From: Thalassotalea sp. 1_MG-2023
Lineage (GTDB): Bacteria; Pseudomonadota; Gammaproteobacteria; Enterobacterales; Alteromonadaceae
NCBI RefSeq assembly: GCF_030546745.1
Contig: NZ_JAUOPD010000014.1
Span: forward strand, 1 to 64,000
DNA: 64,000 bases
Direction: 5' to 3'
A program made the translations under genes and the position numbers. This document shows positions 1-7,993 of the stretch, one piece after another. Position 1 is the stretch's first letter; every line of letters begins with the position of its first letter. Under the pieces are notes generated by a model that saw only the letters and a list, made by a program, of their open reading frames with translations, was not told the DNA's origin and searched no databases.

Positions 1-128
1 CACGGCACAAGCTCTGCCTTGTATAAATACCAAACAAATTGCTGCAAAAACAAACTTGAAAGATCAACACGCTCTAGAAATTTATTCACATTGAGTAGAT
101 TAGCCACAACTTTATCCAAAACTTCCAT
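1..128 (-). CDS. Truncated 5' end of an unknown protein, running off the left edge
   Basis: An ATG at 126-128 on the minus strand opens a reading frame of 42 codons with no stop before the window edge. The start of the peptide reads MEVLDKVVANLLNVNKF and looks like normal coding sequence, with hydrophobic and acidic residues mixed as in an alpha-helical protein. A short AGG precedes the ATG at close range, so the ribosome binding site is only fair. It has the same orientation as the NADAR/PRTase pair upstream and could be the next accessory gene in that series. No family is recognisable from so few residues. The competing plus-strand frames here are also short and open, so the call is tentative. 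Confidence 0.4.
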   Translation of the reverse strand, partial: MEVLDKVVANLLNVNKFLERVDLSSLFLQQFVWYLYKAELVP

Positions 129-404
129 CACCTAGTTTGTGATAAATTTGAAGGGCTATTCGCCTAAGTACTTTAATAAATGCTGAATTCATAGTGCCCC
201 AGCTACCCCAAAAGGATGTGGGAAAAAACAGGCTGCATTGGGGCGCAATAAAAGAGCCCCTCTGCTTTCAGTAAGCTACTTGCTTAACAGCCCCGTCGGC
301 AGATGAAGTAAACGAATTTTTTATTGATTTAAAGTTGACCGTCATTAAAAAAAACGGTCAAAATAAACGCTATTTCTAATTGACAGAGTTAAGGCTCATA
401 TGTG
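129..404. other. Gene-free stretch with competing hairpins and a putative terminator
   Basis: This 276-base gap follows the NADAR gene. Near it, at 344-370, the arms TTGACCGT and ACGGTCAA form a hairpin around a T-rich loop (minus-strand sense), a plausible transcription terminator. Farther on, GGGGC at 240-244 can pair either with GCCCC at 196-200 or with GCCCC at 256-260, so two alternative hairpins compete. This part is clearly richer in G and C than its surroundings. R-box-like heptamers (minus CCTTAAC ending at 388, GTTAAGC ending at 282) bracket 113 bases, but the inner boxes expected of an integron attC site do not match. No gene is seen here. Confidence 0.4.
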
Positions 405-1031
405 CTAAACATCAAATAACCCAGCTTGATTATTTGCAATTGGCTTCTTATCTATAGATTTTACTGCTTCTATTTTGTGGCCTAAAAATAAAAAGTTGTC
501 TATGTTCAAAGGTGGGACAACCATAAAATATTCTTTATCATTGTTAATTAATTGTTCTCGTAACCCCATCAACAACCGACCTAGAGCATTAATTCCTAAG
601 TAAGTATTAGACTCTAACGGTTTTGCTCCCCAAAACGCATCTTTATTTGATAACTCAACAATAGGCATTTCACCAGAATCCAGTAACAATTGAGAAAAAT
701 CATCCCAATTTTGGGCTAGCTTAACTCGTAGGCACCACTTCATTATTTTTACTCTAACGTTAATCCAGTCGGCTCTAGTTTGTTCGCGGAATGGCTTACT
801 AACCATTTTTGCAGTCATTGGGCTAGTTTGAAGTATTATTTTTTCTTGTACTTCAGGTAAATTTGGGAATCGACAAGACTGATACAAAGCTTCTGCACTT
901 TGGAAGCGAACCTCACCAACAACTAATGGAAAGCCTCCACACATATTAGAGAAGCCCCCCCATTTTTCTGTTGTTTTCTTGAAAGCGGCAGCATGTCTAA
1001 TATCATACTCCCTCTCTTCATAATTTCTCAT
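405..1031 (-). CDS. NADAR-domain protein (YbiA-like), ADP-ribose/N-glycosidase fold
   Basis: The 208-residue protein carries the NADAR family pattern (formerly DUF1768, YbiA-like): WGGFSNM at residues 24-30, a RFQSAEALYQSCRFP block at 42-56, and a C-terminal DAFWG...LGINALGRLLMGLRE block at 131-159. Family members cleave N-glycosidic bonds; YbiA acts on riboflavin intermediates, and other NADAR proteins remove ADP-ribose from guanine in DNA or act in NAD-related conflict systems. There is no signal peptide, so it should be cytoplasmic. The ATG directly abuts the TAA of the PRTase-like gene upstream (TAAATG), so the two are almost certainly co-translated. That partnership argues against a housekeeping riboflavin role. 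Substrate unknown. Confidence 0.88.
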   Translation of the reverse strand: MRNYEEREYDIRHAAAFKKTTEKWGGFSNMCGGFPLVVGEVRFQSAEALYQSCRFPNLPEVQEKIILQTSPMTAKMVSKPFREQTRADWINVRVKIMKWCLRVKLAQNWDDFSQLLLDSGEMPIVELSNKDAFWGAKPLESNTYLGINALGRLLMGLREQLINNDKEYFMVVPPLNIDNFLFLGHKIEAVKSIDKKPIANNQAGLFDV

Positions 1032-2042
1032 TTAAATGCCATATGTCGAACGTTGCATTAATGGATACCATTTTCCAAAAGGGTGAGCAGTTGAATATCT
1101 AGGGTCTCCCCACCAAAATGCTAAAGGGTTATTGTTTGGACAGTTTCTATAACTAAACACTGTAGAACCAAAACCAAAACCATCAAATCTGTTATAACCA
1201 AGAGGTTTAACAACGATATTAGGTTTTTCACAAAATCCTAATATTTTTATGCCTGCCTTAAGCATTGCTGCTTCATATTGAGATCTTCTATCAACTGAGA
1301 ATACTTTGTTTTTTTTCCCATTAACCTCCCTAAATTTTGGAGTTGTATTTAAGCTATCAATATATGATGAAACACTTGGAATTTCAGCTACGCTTGCTAC
1401 AGGCCAAAAAACATGGGAATCATTTTTTTTGATTAACCTATTATCTAACCTGAGATCTTCTTTTGACCAGTATTTAAAAGTTATATTTTTTTTATTTTCT
1501 TCTGCAATTTTTTTCAATTGCTTCTGAACATAGTAAATACCACCTTGATACCATCCCATCATGACAACACTAACATGACATTGTGCAGGAGCACTTTCAC
1601 GAATCCACTTCCTCATATCAGAAATTAATCGATTACCAGAAAACAAGAAATCATCAATATAAATATGATGTTCAGAGTGACCGTTAATTGAGGAGCGTAT
1701 ACCGTAATTTCTATACACTTCATTATTTAATAGTTCGACCAGCTCCGATTGACTATTACCGTTAATTTGAATACTACATAAAGAAATATTATTCCAAAAA
1801 GTTCTTGGTGAGTTTGAAGAAAATTTTTCGGAAGTTACAAGGCCTGATACAAAAGCTAAAAAAACATCTTTAGATATGTAGTTTTTTTTCAAAATCCGAT
1901 TAGTCTCTTCCAATACCACTAAACGTTCTTTGCTATCAAATTGATTAACCCACCTAAGTACATGGTTCTCATCTAACAAGCCAAACTCTCGATCTCTATA
2001 ATCCTTTATAACACCAGAAATACTTTTTACTAAACTTTCCAA
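1032..2042 (-). CDS. Phosphoribosyltransferase-like protein of the PRTase-CE type
   Basis: The 336-residue protein has a PRPP-loop-like motif, HIYIDDFLFSGNRL, near residues 126-139, matching the DDxxxSG signature of phosphoribosyltransferase folds. A C-terminal block (PLGYNRFDGFGFG followed by NCPNNNPLAFWWG, about residues 281-313) resembles the conserved tail of the PRTase-CE family found in prokaryotic conflict loci. An N-terminal helical region (about 1-110) precedes the catalytic part. The ATG lies 22 bases downstream of an attC-like palindrome, and the stop touches the start of the NADAR gene. Codon use is AT-rich. The family assignment rests on motif recognition alone; the reaction is unknown. 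PRPP- or nucleotide-based chemistry linked to the NADAR partner is inference. Confidence 0.68.
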   Translation of the reverse strand: MESLVKSISGVIKDYRDREFGLLDENHVLRWVNQFDSKERLVVLEETNRILKKNYISKDVFLAFVSGLVTSEKFSSNSPRTFWNNISLCSIQINGNSQSELVELLNNEVYRNYGIRSSINGHSEHHIYIDDFLFSGNRLISDMRKWIRESAPAQCHVSVVMMGWYQGGIYYVQKQLKKIAEENKKNITFKYWSKEDLRLDNRLIKKNDSHVFWPVASVAEIPSVSSYIDSLNTTPKFREVNGKKNKVFSVDRRSQYEAAMLKAGIKILGFCEKPNIVVKPLGYNRFDGFGFGSTVFSYRNCPNNNPLAFWWGDPRYSTAHPFGKWYPLMQRSTYGI

Positions 2043-2064
2043 GGTAACTCCATAATCGAATGAC

Positions 2065-2151
2065 GTTTAACGCCGGCTAAATTGCGGATAATGCTTGGCT
2101 ATAATCAGCGAAGAATGATTGTCAGCCAAGCTTTTGACCCCATCTTAAAAC
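2065..2151 (-). repeat. attC-like palindromic site (candidate integron recombination site)
   Basis: Read on the minus strand this 87-base element has the layout of an integron attC site. It starts with an R''-like GTTTTAA (2151-2145) and an L''-like TCAAAAGC (2137-2130). A strong central stem follows, with arms GCTTGGCT and AGCCAAGC at 2131-2124 and 2100-2093, extended by a TGATT/AATCA pairing with a bulge. It ends with an L'-like GCAATTTAG (2085-2077) and a perfect R' core GTTAAAC (2071-2065, GTTRRRY). It lies 11 bases after the stop of the 299-residue gene and 22 bases before the PRTase start, as in gene cassettes. R'' departs from RYYYAAC, and no integrase gene is in the window. Confidence 0.45.
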
Positions 2152-2162
2152 GTTTACTATAA

Positions 2163-3062
2163 CTAATGAGGCAGAGCTTTTGATTCTAATGAAGGAGGTA
2201 AAACAGCCTCTAATAAAAGAGATATTTTACTCTTATCTTTGATTTTACCTTTTACATAGTTAGGGTATTTCTGCGGTAAATAAGTGTCTTGAAACCATGT
2301 TCTAAAAGTAGATAAAGCTTCATTCGGATATGCGTTTATTTCAGGATCTAGCTGCCGGTATGACTCTGGGAATTTATGATGTATTTTAATTCTAGCCCCA
2401 AAGCTAGCTTGTAACTCTTGTTCTTTCCAGTATTTAGCCCAGTGAATGCCTAAACTGCCATCAGGCATAATTGAGTCATCTACGGCAATATTGTTTCGGA
2501 TAAGTGAAGCAATAATTGTCGTAGCTTCATCAAACATTGTGAAGTAACCCTTTGGGCTTTCATTGTTTAATATTCTTTCTTGGAGTAATTTCCAACTTTC
2601 ACTAATTAAATCATCTTCATTATAATCTAAACGATCATAAATATATTTTCTTAGGCCTAACTTCGCAGCTTTACGGTAGTTTGTAATCGCTTCTTGTTTG
2701 GTCGTTTGAGCGTAGTGGGCATAATAGTCTGTAATCGCCATCACTATCGATTCAGGAACTGCGTGGGTTACACTAGATATTGCATAACTATTTTCAATTT
2801 CTACATATAGACTAACAGGTATTTCATCTGAATCAGTCCACTCGGATATTAGTTGCGCAAGTTGTTTTCCACGACTTTTTGTTTGAGCTTCACCTTTTTG
2901 CCAATCTTGTGACAGTTGGATAATCGCACTTGGAGCAACACCACAAAATCTAGCTAAACCTTGTAAAGATAAAAATGTTTCACCATTTGGTAAAACCCCC
3001 ATGCTTATATTATCTACTTCCTGCATTTTGACAGGAACCAATTCCAGTTTACTCTGCTTCAT
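2163..3062 (-). CDS. Unknown 299-residue protein, phage-antirepressor-like architecture
   Basis: I do not recognise this protein with confidence. Residues 22-45 (MGVLPNGETFLSLQGLARFCGVAP) look like a short helix-turn-helix or antirepressor N-terminal module, in which a beta hairpin precedes a helix that 'reads' DNA. The middle (about 100-170) is helical, with a YYAHYA segment and a GLRKYIYDRLDY stretch. The C-terminus (about 225-285) has the pattern KFPESYRQLDPEINAYPNEA and then FRTWFQDTYLPQKYPNY, resembling tails seen in phage antirepressor-type proteins. It is soluble, with no signal peptide. A good AAGGA ribosome binding site lies 6 bases before the ATG. It precedes the attC-like element and may be an accessory or cassette gene. 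A DNA-binding role is inference. Confidence 0.6.
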   Translation of the reverse strand: MKQSKLELVPVKMQEVDNISMGVLPNGETFLSLQGLARFCGVAPSAIIQLSQDWQKGEAQTKSRGKQLAQLISEWTDSDEIPVSLYVEIENSYAISSVTHAVPESIVMAITDYYAHYAQTTKQEAITNYRKAAKLGLRKYIYDRLDYNEDDLISESWKLLQERILNNESPKGYFTMFDEATTIIASLIRNNIAVDDSIMPDGSLGIHWAKYWKEQELQASFGARIKIHHKFPESYRQLDPEINAYPNEALSTFRTWFQDTYLPQKYPNYVKGKIKDKSKISLLLEAVLPPSLESKALPH

Positions 3063-3595
3063 AAGAATCCTTTTTAGTGTTAAGAGTTACCAATGCACGA
3101 TTTTGTAGCTATATCAATTATTATGTAGACGACTCAGTAATATCCGTCTATTGATATTTCTTTAAACTACCAGAATTTATCAACAATTCAATTTGTAATG
3201 AAACTATGTGATGACTTTAATGGTATTAATTGGGTTGTTACTAATAATTTATCGTAATACTTAAAGGCTAAAGAGCTTTATGAAAGAGTTTCAGCGAGTT
3301 AAAAAATTGCTGGGTATTTTTAAAAAGATTTACTGAGCATTCTCAGTAATAATCTAGCTAGAATTTTTATAAAAGATGAACAATTGTGACTGTTCAATCC
3401 TCGCGGGAATTTCAATCGACAATCAATTAATTCATCACCGCTTTGTCGAAAAAGCAGACCATAAATCATTTGAATTTAGCGTTTGCATTTCGCTGTTAAA
3501 TTCGGTTAGTACAGCTTAAGTAAAAGTGTTGAATAAAGTGAGTCACTGTTATTAAGTGCCCTTAAAATAGTTAAAGGGCACTTTAATGTCTTTGT
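3063..3595. other. 533-base gene-free region with hairpins
   Basis: No coding sequence is supported here. The region contains a perfect 8-bp hairpin at 3330-3349 (TTACTGAG and CTCAGTAA around CATT) and an imperfect dyad TGAACA...TGTTCA at 3377-3396. The promoter of the 299-residue gene should lie at 3063-3150 on the minus strand, but no convincing -35/-10 pair stands out. The base composition is AT-rich and not gene-like. Confidence 0.5.
3554..3583 (-). terminator. Hairpin terminator after ybiT
   Basis: The arms AAGTGCCCTT and AAGGGCACTT pair perfectly over 10 bp around a 10-base AT-rich loop, 13 bases beyond the ybiT stop codon. The U-tract on the ybiT strand is weak, so efficiency is uncertain. 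Confidence 0.6.
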
Positions 3596-5185
3596 TTAGC
3601 TTGTTTGACTTGCTAAATATTCATCATAACTACCGGCGAAATCAATAACGCCTTTGTCTTTTATTTCAATGATACGTGTTGCCAGGCTAGAAACAAATTC
3701 ACGATCATGCGATACAAAGATCAATGAACCTTCAAATTGTTCTAAGGCCATATTTAATGATTCGATCGATTCCATATCTAAATGGTTGGTAGGTTCATCC
3801 ATCACCAAAATGTTCGGGTTTTGCATCATTAATTTACCAAAAAGCATTCTACCTTGTTCACCACCCGATAATACTTTTACTGATTTTTTAATATCATCAG
3901 CAGAAAATAACATGCGGCCTAACGCTCCACGAATTGATTGTTCATCGTCACCTTCTTTGCGCCATTGGCTCATCCAATCAAATAGGTTCATATCGTGTTC
4001 AAATTCATGTGCGTGATCTTGCGCATAATAGCCAATATTATGATTTTCTGACCACTTTACTTCACCGCTATCTGGCTGAATTTCATTCATTAGTGTACGT
4101 AAAAAGGTGGTTTTACCAACACCATTTTCACCAATCACAGCAATTCGTTCACCGACTTCTGCCATTAAATTGATATTTTTTAATACATGGTTATCGTCAA
4201 AGCTAACATTCAGTTGTTCAACTTCTAACACATTACGGAACAACTTTTTCTCTTGTTCAAAACGAATAAATGGGTTAACTCGACTTGACGCTTTTACTTC
4301 ATCAAGTTGAATTTTATCAATTTGTTTAGCGCGCGATGTTGCCTGTTTAGCTTTTGAAGCGTTGGCAGAGAAACGTGCAACAAAGGCTTTTAAGTCTGAT
4401 ATTTGCGCTTGTTTTTTTGCATTATCAGAAAGTAAACGAGCGCGAGCTTGTGTAGCTGCTAGCATATATTCGTCATAATTGCCTGGATAAACACGAAGTT
4501 CACCATAATCTAGATCAGCCATATGTGTGCAAACTGAGTTCAAAAAATGACGATCATGAGAAATAATGATCATGGTTGAATCACGTTCGTTAAGGGTATC
4601 TTCTAACCATTGTATGGTATGTATATCTAAGTTATTGGTTGGTTCATCAAGCAACAAAATATCAGGATCTGAGAACAGCGCTTGTGCGAGAAGTACACGT
4701 AATTTCCAACCAGGCGCTACTTCACTCATTTTACCGTAATGTTGTTCTACAGGAATACCTACACCTAACAGTAATTCACCAGCACGGCTTTCAGCACTAT
4801 AACCATCCATTTCAGCATATAATGATTCAAGATCACCTACACGCATACCGTCTTCTTCGCTCATTTCTGGTAATGCATAAATACGATCTCGTTCTTCTTT
4901 TACTTGCCATAATTCGGTATGTCCGAAAATCACAGTATCAACAACGGAGTATTCTTCAAAGCCAAATTGATCTTGGCGTAATTTACCAATACGGTCATTT
5001 TGATCAAGGCTAACATTACCGCTGGTGGGTTCTAAATCGCTGCCTAATATTTTCATAAAGGTTGATTTACCACAGCCGTTGGCACCGATCAGACCGTAGC
5101 GGTTACCATTGCCAAATTTTTGTGAGATGTTTTCAAATAATGGTTTTGCAGCGAACTGCTGCGTGATGTTATTGGCGACTAAAAT
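3596..5185 (-). CDS. ybiT: ABC-F family ATPase YbiT, apparent AUU start
   Basis: This is a cytoplasmic ABC-F protein: two ATP-binding cassettes and no membrane segments, expected to act on the ribosome. The first Walker A is GANGCGKS, with [11 protein letters not shown] as Walker B; the second cassette has [16 protein letters not shown] and [11 protein letters not shown]. Similarity to E. coli YbiT is close throughout (for example [15 protein letters not shown] and [15 protein letters not shown]). The first ATG in frame (5054-5056) would remove the first Walker A. Coding similarity extends up to [10 protein letters not shown], and an in-frame TAG sits at 5195-5197. Between them the only plausible start is ATT at 5183-5185, 6 bases after AGGAG. 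That gives 529 residues, as expected for YbiT. Confidence 0.92.
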   Translation of the reverse strand: MLVANNITQQFAAKPLFENISQKFGNGNRYGLIGANGCGKSTFMKILGSDLEPTSGNVSLDQNDRIGKLRQDQFGFEEYSVVDTVIFGHTELWQVKEERDRIYALPEMSEEDGMRVGDLESLYAEMDGYSAESRAGELLLGVGIPVEQHYGKMSEVAPGWKLRVLLAQALFSDPDILLLDEPTNNLDIHTIQWLEDTLNERDSTMIIISHDRHFLNSVCTHMADLDYGELRVYPGNYDEYMLAATQARARLLSDNAKKQAQISDLKAFVARFSANASKAKQATSRAKQIDKIQLDEVKASSRVNPFIRFEQEKKLFRNVLEVEQLNVSFDDNHVLKNINLMAEVGERIAVIGENGVGKTTFLRTLMNEIQPDSGEVKWSENHNIGYYAQDHAHEFEHDMNLFDWMSQWRKEGDDEQSIRGALGRMLFSADDIKKSVKVLSGGEQGRMLFGKLMMQNPNILVMDEPTNHLDMESIESLNMALEQFEGSLIFVSHDREFVSSLATRIIEIKDKGVIDFAGSYDEYLASQTS

Positions 5186-5226
5186 AACAGACTCCTAACG
5201 AGCTTGAAGTAAAGAAATTGCGCGCG

Positions 5227-5255
5227 ATTATACAGCAACTAACAGGTAGGTGAAA
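5227..5255 (-). promoter_or_regulatory. Promoter of ybiT with GC-rich discriminator
   Basis: On the minus strand TTTCAC (5255-5250) is followed after 17 bases by TATAAT (5232-5227) and then directly by CGCGCGC. The alternating GC discriminator after a consensus -10 is the type seen at growth-rate or stringently controlled promoters. The same TATAATCGCGCGC string precedes ygiQ. Confidence 0.7.
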
Positions 5256-5357
5256 TTATAAATACTGACAAAGCCTATATCATCGGTTAAATGAGTGATA
5301 CTAAAAATTAGCCAGATGAAATTTATAGCGTATATAGCGAGAAAAGTAAGTAGAAAA

Positions 5358-5387
5358 AACAGCTAAAGGTCTCATTCTTTAGCTGTT
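5358..5387 (-). terminator. Rho-independent terminator of ygiQ
   Basis: AACAGCTAAAG and CTTTAGCTGTT form a perfect 11-bp stem with an 8-base loop. On the minus strand it is followed by a run of six T, 33 bases beyond the ygiQ stop. Confidence 0.85.
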
Positions 5388-5420
5388 AATTATCGTTATA
5401 GTGAAGAGATGTAAGGTTTC

Positions 5421-7673
5421 TTACCGTTTTTTTGGCTTGTTCTTATTTGAAAACTGGTTATCACTAAAACGGGTTAACCCTTGTTTTCCTCTGCTAGCTT
5501 TCGTACGTTTAGTCATACCTTCACCTTTCTTAAAGCCATGAGCATTATTCTTGCCTTTTCCTGACTTTTTGTAATGTTGGTAATTGCCTTCTTGTCTACT
5601 TTCTGCAGGTACTAAGCAGCCAGGCTTTGTGCCAATCAACTTACGAGCTAAGCCCATTTTTGTCAGTGCTTCACGGATAATCGGCCAGTTATTTGGATCA
5701 TGGTAACGTAAAATCGCTTTATGTAGCCGGCGTTGACGACCACCTTTAGGCACAACAACAGAGTCACTATTTTTTTTAACATTTCTTAACGAATCTATTT
5801 CTGTGTGGTAGAGCGTTGTTGCGTTTGCTAGCGGTGAAGGGTAAAAATTTTGTACCTGATCTAATTTAAAGTCATTTTCTTTGAGCCAGAGTGCTAAGTT
5901 CACCATGTCCATATCTGTGGTGCCAGGATGCGCTGAGATAAAGTAGGGGATAAGATATTGCTTTTTACCAGCAGCTTTTGAATATTTATCAAATAGGGTT
6001 TTAAATGCGTGATAGCTGCCCATTCCGGGCTTCATCATTTTGTTTAACGGCCCGTCCTCGGTATGCTCCGGCGCAATCTTTAAATAACCGCCAACATGAT
6101 GTTCGGCTAATTCTTTTACATAATCCGGGTCTTCAACGGCTAGATCATATCGAACACCTGAAGCTATCAGAACTTTTTTGATCCCTTTTATTTTACGTGC
6201 TTTACGGTACAAGTTTATTGTTGGCGTGTGATCGGTATCTAAATGGCCACAAATGGTTGGCCAAACACAACTAGGTTTTCTACAGGTTGCTTCAGCTTTC
6301 GGGCTTTTACAGCGTAGCTTGTACATATTAGCCGTTGGACCACCAAGATCAGATATCACGCCGGTAAAGCCTGGTACTTTTTCTTTAATGTCTTCAATTT
6401 CATCTAGAATAGATTGCTCTGAACGAGATTGAATAATACGCCCCTCGTGTTCAGTTATTGAACAGAAAGTGCAGCCGCCAAAACAACCACGCATGATATT
6501 CACTGAGGTTTTTATCATATCGTATGCTGGAATTTTAGCATCACCATAATTTGGGTGGGGTACACGTTGATAAGGCAAACCGAAAACACCGTCCATCTCT
6601 TCTTCACTCAACGGATACGCAGGCGGATTAAGCCAAATAATACGATCGCCATGACGCTGTACTAATGGTTTAGCAGAACCCGGATTTACTTCTTGATGAA
6701 AAATACGCGAGGCATGGGCGTAAAGCATCTTATTATCTTTAACTTGCTCAAACGTAGGCAAATTGATGTAAGTGGTTAGCCATGGTTTAGTTTTATTTTT
6801 CCAGCTTTTGTTTTTGTGTTTATCGCTTTTAAATTCAACAATATTGACCACTTGTGTGTCTGATTTTACGTCTACCGTTTTTTCTTGTTCAGTGGCACAA
6901 CTGGTTTCGTTAATTTCTTGGTATGGGCTAACAATAGGATCTATCTTTCCTGGTTTATCAATTGCACGTGAATCAATACCATGCCAACCGGGAAGTGCTT
7001 GCTTAGTTAAAAATGCGGTCCCTCTAATGTCGGTTAGAGACTCAATCGATTCACCTTGTGCAATACGATGACTTAACTCGACTAATGGACGCTCCGCGTT
7101 TCCATAGACGAGCATGTCTGCTTTAGCATCAAATAATACTGAGCGACGAACTTTCTCTGACCAATAATCGTAATGAGCTATACGACGCAAGCTTGCTTCT
7201 ATTCCGCCAATAATCACAGGTACATCTTTGAATGCTTCTTTACACCGTTGTGAGTAAACTAAAACTGCTCTGTCGGGGCGTTTACCACCCTCATTATTTG
7301 GCGTGTAAGCGTCATCATGGCGTAAGCGTTTTTCTGCGGTATAACGGTTGATCATTGAGTCCATATTGCCGGCGGTAACACCGAAATATAGGTTTGGCTT
7401 GCCAAGTGCCATAAAGGCTTCTTTTGATTGCCATTCTGGCTGTGAGATTATTCCAACGCGAAAGCCTTGAGCTTCTAGCATTCTGCCTATAACAGCCATA
7501 CCAAAACTTGGATGATCAACATAAGCATCACCGGTAATTAAAATAATATCGCAACTGTCCCAACCAAGCTCATCCATTTCTTCCCTTGTGGTGGGTAAAA
7601 ATGTTGATGTGCCATAACACTCTGCCCAATACTTTGGGTAATCAAACAATGTTGTCTTAGGTAATGGGATCAT
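5421..7673 (-). CDS. ygiQ: YgiQ family radical SAM protein
   Basis: This 750-residue cytoplasmic protein belongs to the YgiQ (UPF0313) radical SAM family. The N-terminal domain (about 1-330) has the characteristic [20 protein letters not shown] block, which resembles a cobalamin-binding fold. The radical SAM CxxxCxxC motif is present as CFGGCTFC, near residue 400, and will hold a 4Fe-4S cluster. Further cysteines follow in [15 protein letters not shown]. The C-terminus (about 670-750) is a lysine-rich, low-complexity tail ending NKNKPKKR, as in other family members. The physiological substrate is unknown. It is a single-gene unit with its own promoter and terminator. The start agrees with the usual family N-terminus. 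Confidence 0.93.
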   Translation of the reverse strand: MIPLPKTTLFDYPKYWAECYGTSTFLPTTREEMDELGWDSCDIILITGDAYVDHPSFGMAVIGRMLEAQGFRVGIISQPEWQSKEAFMALGKPNLYFGVTAGNMDSMINRYTAEKRLRHDDAYTPNNEGGKRPDRAVLVYSQRCKEAFKDVPVIIGGIEASLRRIAHYDYWSEKVRRSVLFDAKADMLVYGNAERPLVELSHRIAQGESIESLTDIRGTAFLTKQALPGWHGIDSRAIDKPGKIDPIVSPYQEINETSCATEQEKTVDVKSDTQVVNIVEFKSDKHKNKSWKNKTKPWLTTYINLPTFEQVKDNKMLYAHASRIFHQEVNPGSAKPLVQRHGDRIIWLNPPAYPLSEEEMDGVFGLPYQRVPHPNYGDAKIPAYDMIKTSVNIMRGCFGGCTFCSITEHEGRIIQSRSEQSILDEIEDIKEKVPGFTGVISDLGGPTANMYKLRCKSPKAEATCRKPSCVWPTICGHLDTDHTPTINLYRKARKIKGIKKVLIASGVRYDLAVEDPDYVKELAEHHVGGYLKIAPEHTEDGPLNKMMKPGMGSYHAFKTLFDKYSKAAGKKQYLIPYFISAHPGTTDMDMVNLALWLKENDFKLDQVQNFYPSPLANATTLYHTEIDSLRNVKKNSDSVVVPKGGRQRRLHKAILRYHDPNNWPIIREALTKMGLARKLIGTKPGCLVPAESRQEGNYQHYKKSGKGKNNAHGFKKGEGMTKRTKASRGKQGLTRFSDNQFSNKNKPKKR

Positions 7674-7753
7674 GATGTTGCCTATTTAATACTAAAAGTG
7701 CCTATGTTGATGATGGCTTAAGCCAAATATCGCAAATAGGATTTTGGCGCGCG

Positions 7754-7759
7754 ATTATA
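7754..7759 (-). promoter_or_regulatory. -10 element of the ygiQ promoter
   Basis: TATAAT on the minus strand is followed directly by CGCGCGCC, the same discriminator as at ybiT. No good -35 hexamer is seen at 16-18 bases; CTAACA at 17 bases is poor. Confidence 0.55.
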
Positions 7760-7896
7760 GCATTTTTAATCAATTTTGTTAGCTTAAGTTAGCTAGTGTT
7801 GTGTTTTTCGAGGCTTAGCTTTAGATAATTTATCTGCTTTTTTATTTAAGTATGCGTAATGATACAACAGGAAGAAAAAATTCAGCGCTAAAAATA

Positions 7897-7912
7897 AACA
7901 GGTTAACCTGTT
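7897..7912. promoter_or_regulatory. 16-bp perfect palindrome upstream of the S9 peptidase gene
   Basis: AACAGGTTAACCTGTT is a perfect palindrome in the 320-base gap between ygiQ and the S9 peptidase gene, 82 bases before the peptidase ATG. It has the size and symmetry of an operator for a dimeric repressor. No regulator gene sits next to it, and the cognate protein is unknown. Confidence 0.4.
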
Positions 7913-7993
7913 CTGGTTGCCAAGCGTTTGCTTTTTACGTCACACTAGGGCAAATCATTAAATAATTATTTTAACAACAATTAAGCATTTACT

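Noticed and set aside
282-394. Second attC-like site downstream of the NADAR gene
   Set aside because: The outer R-box heptamers match (GTTAAGC), but the inner L boxes do not pair and the arms are unequal; kept only as a remark.
1306-1527. Plus-strand ORF of 73 codons inside the PRTase gene
   Set aside because: It is a shadow of the minus-strand gene, which has family motifs over the same bases.
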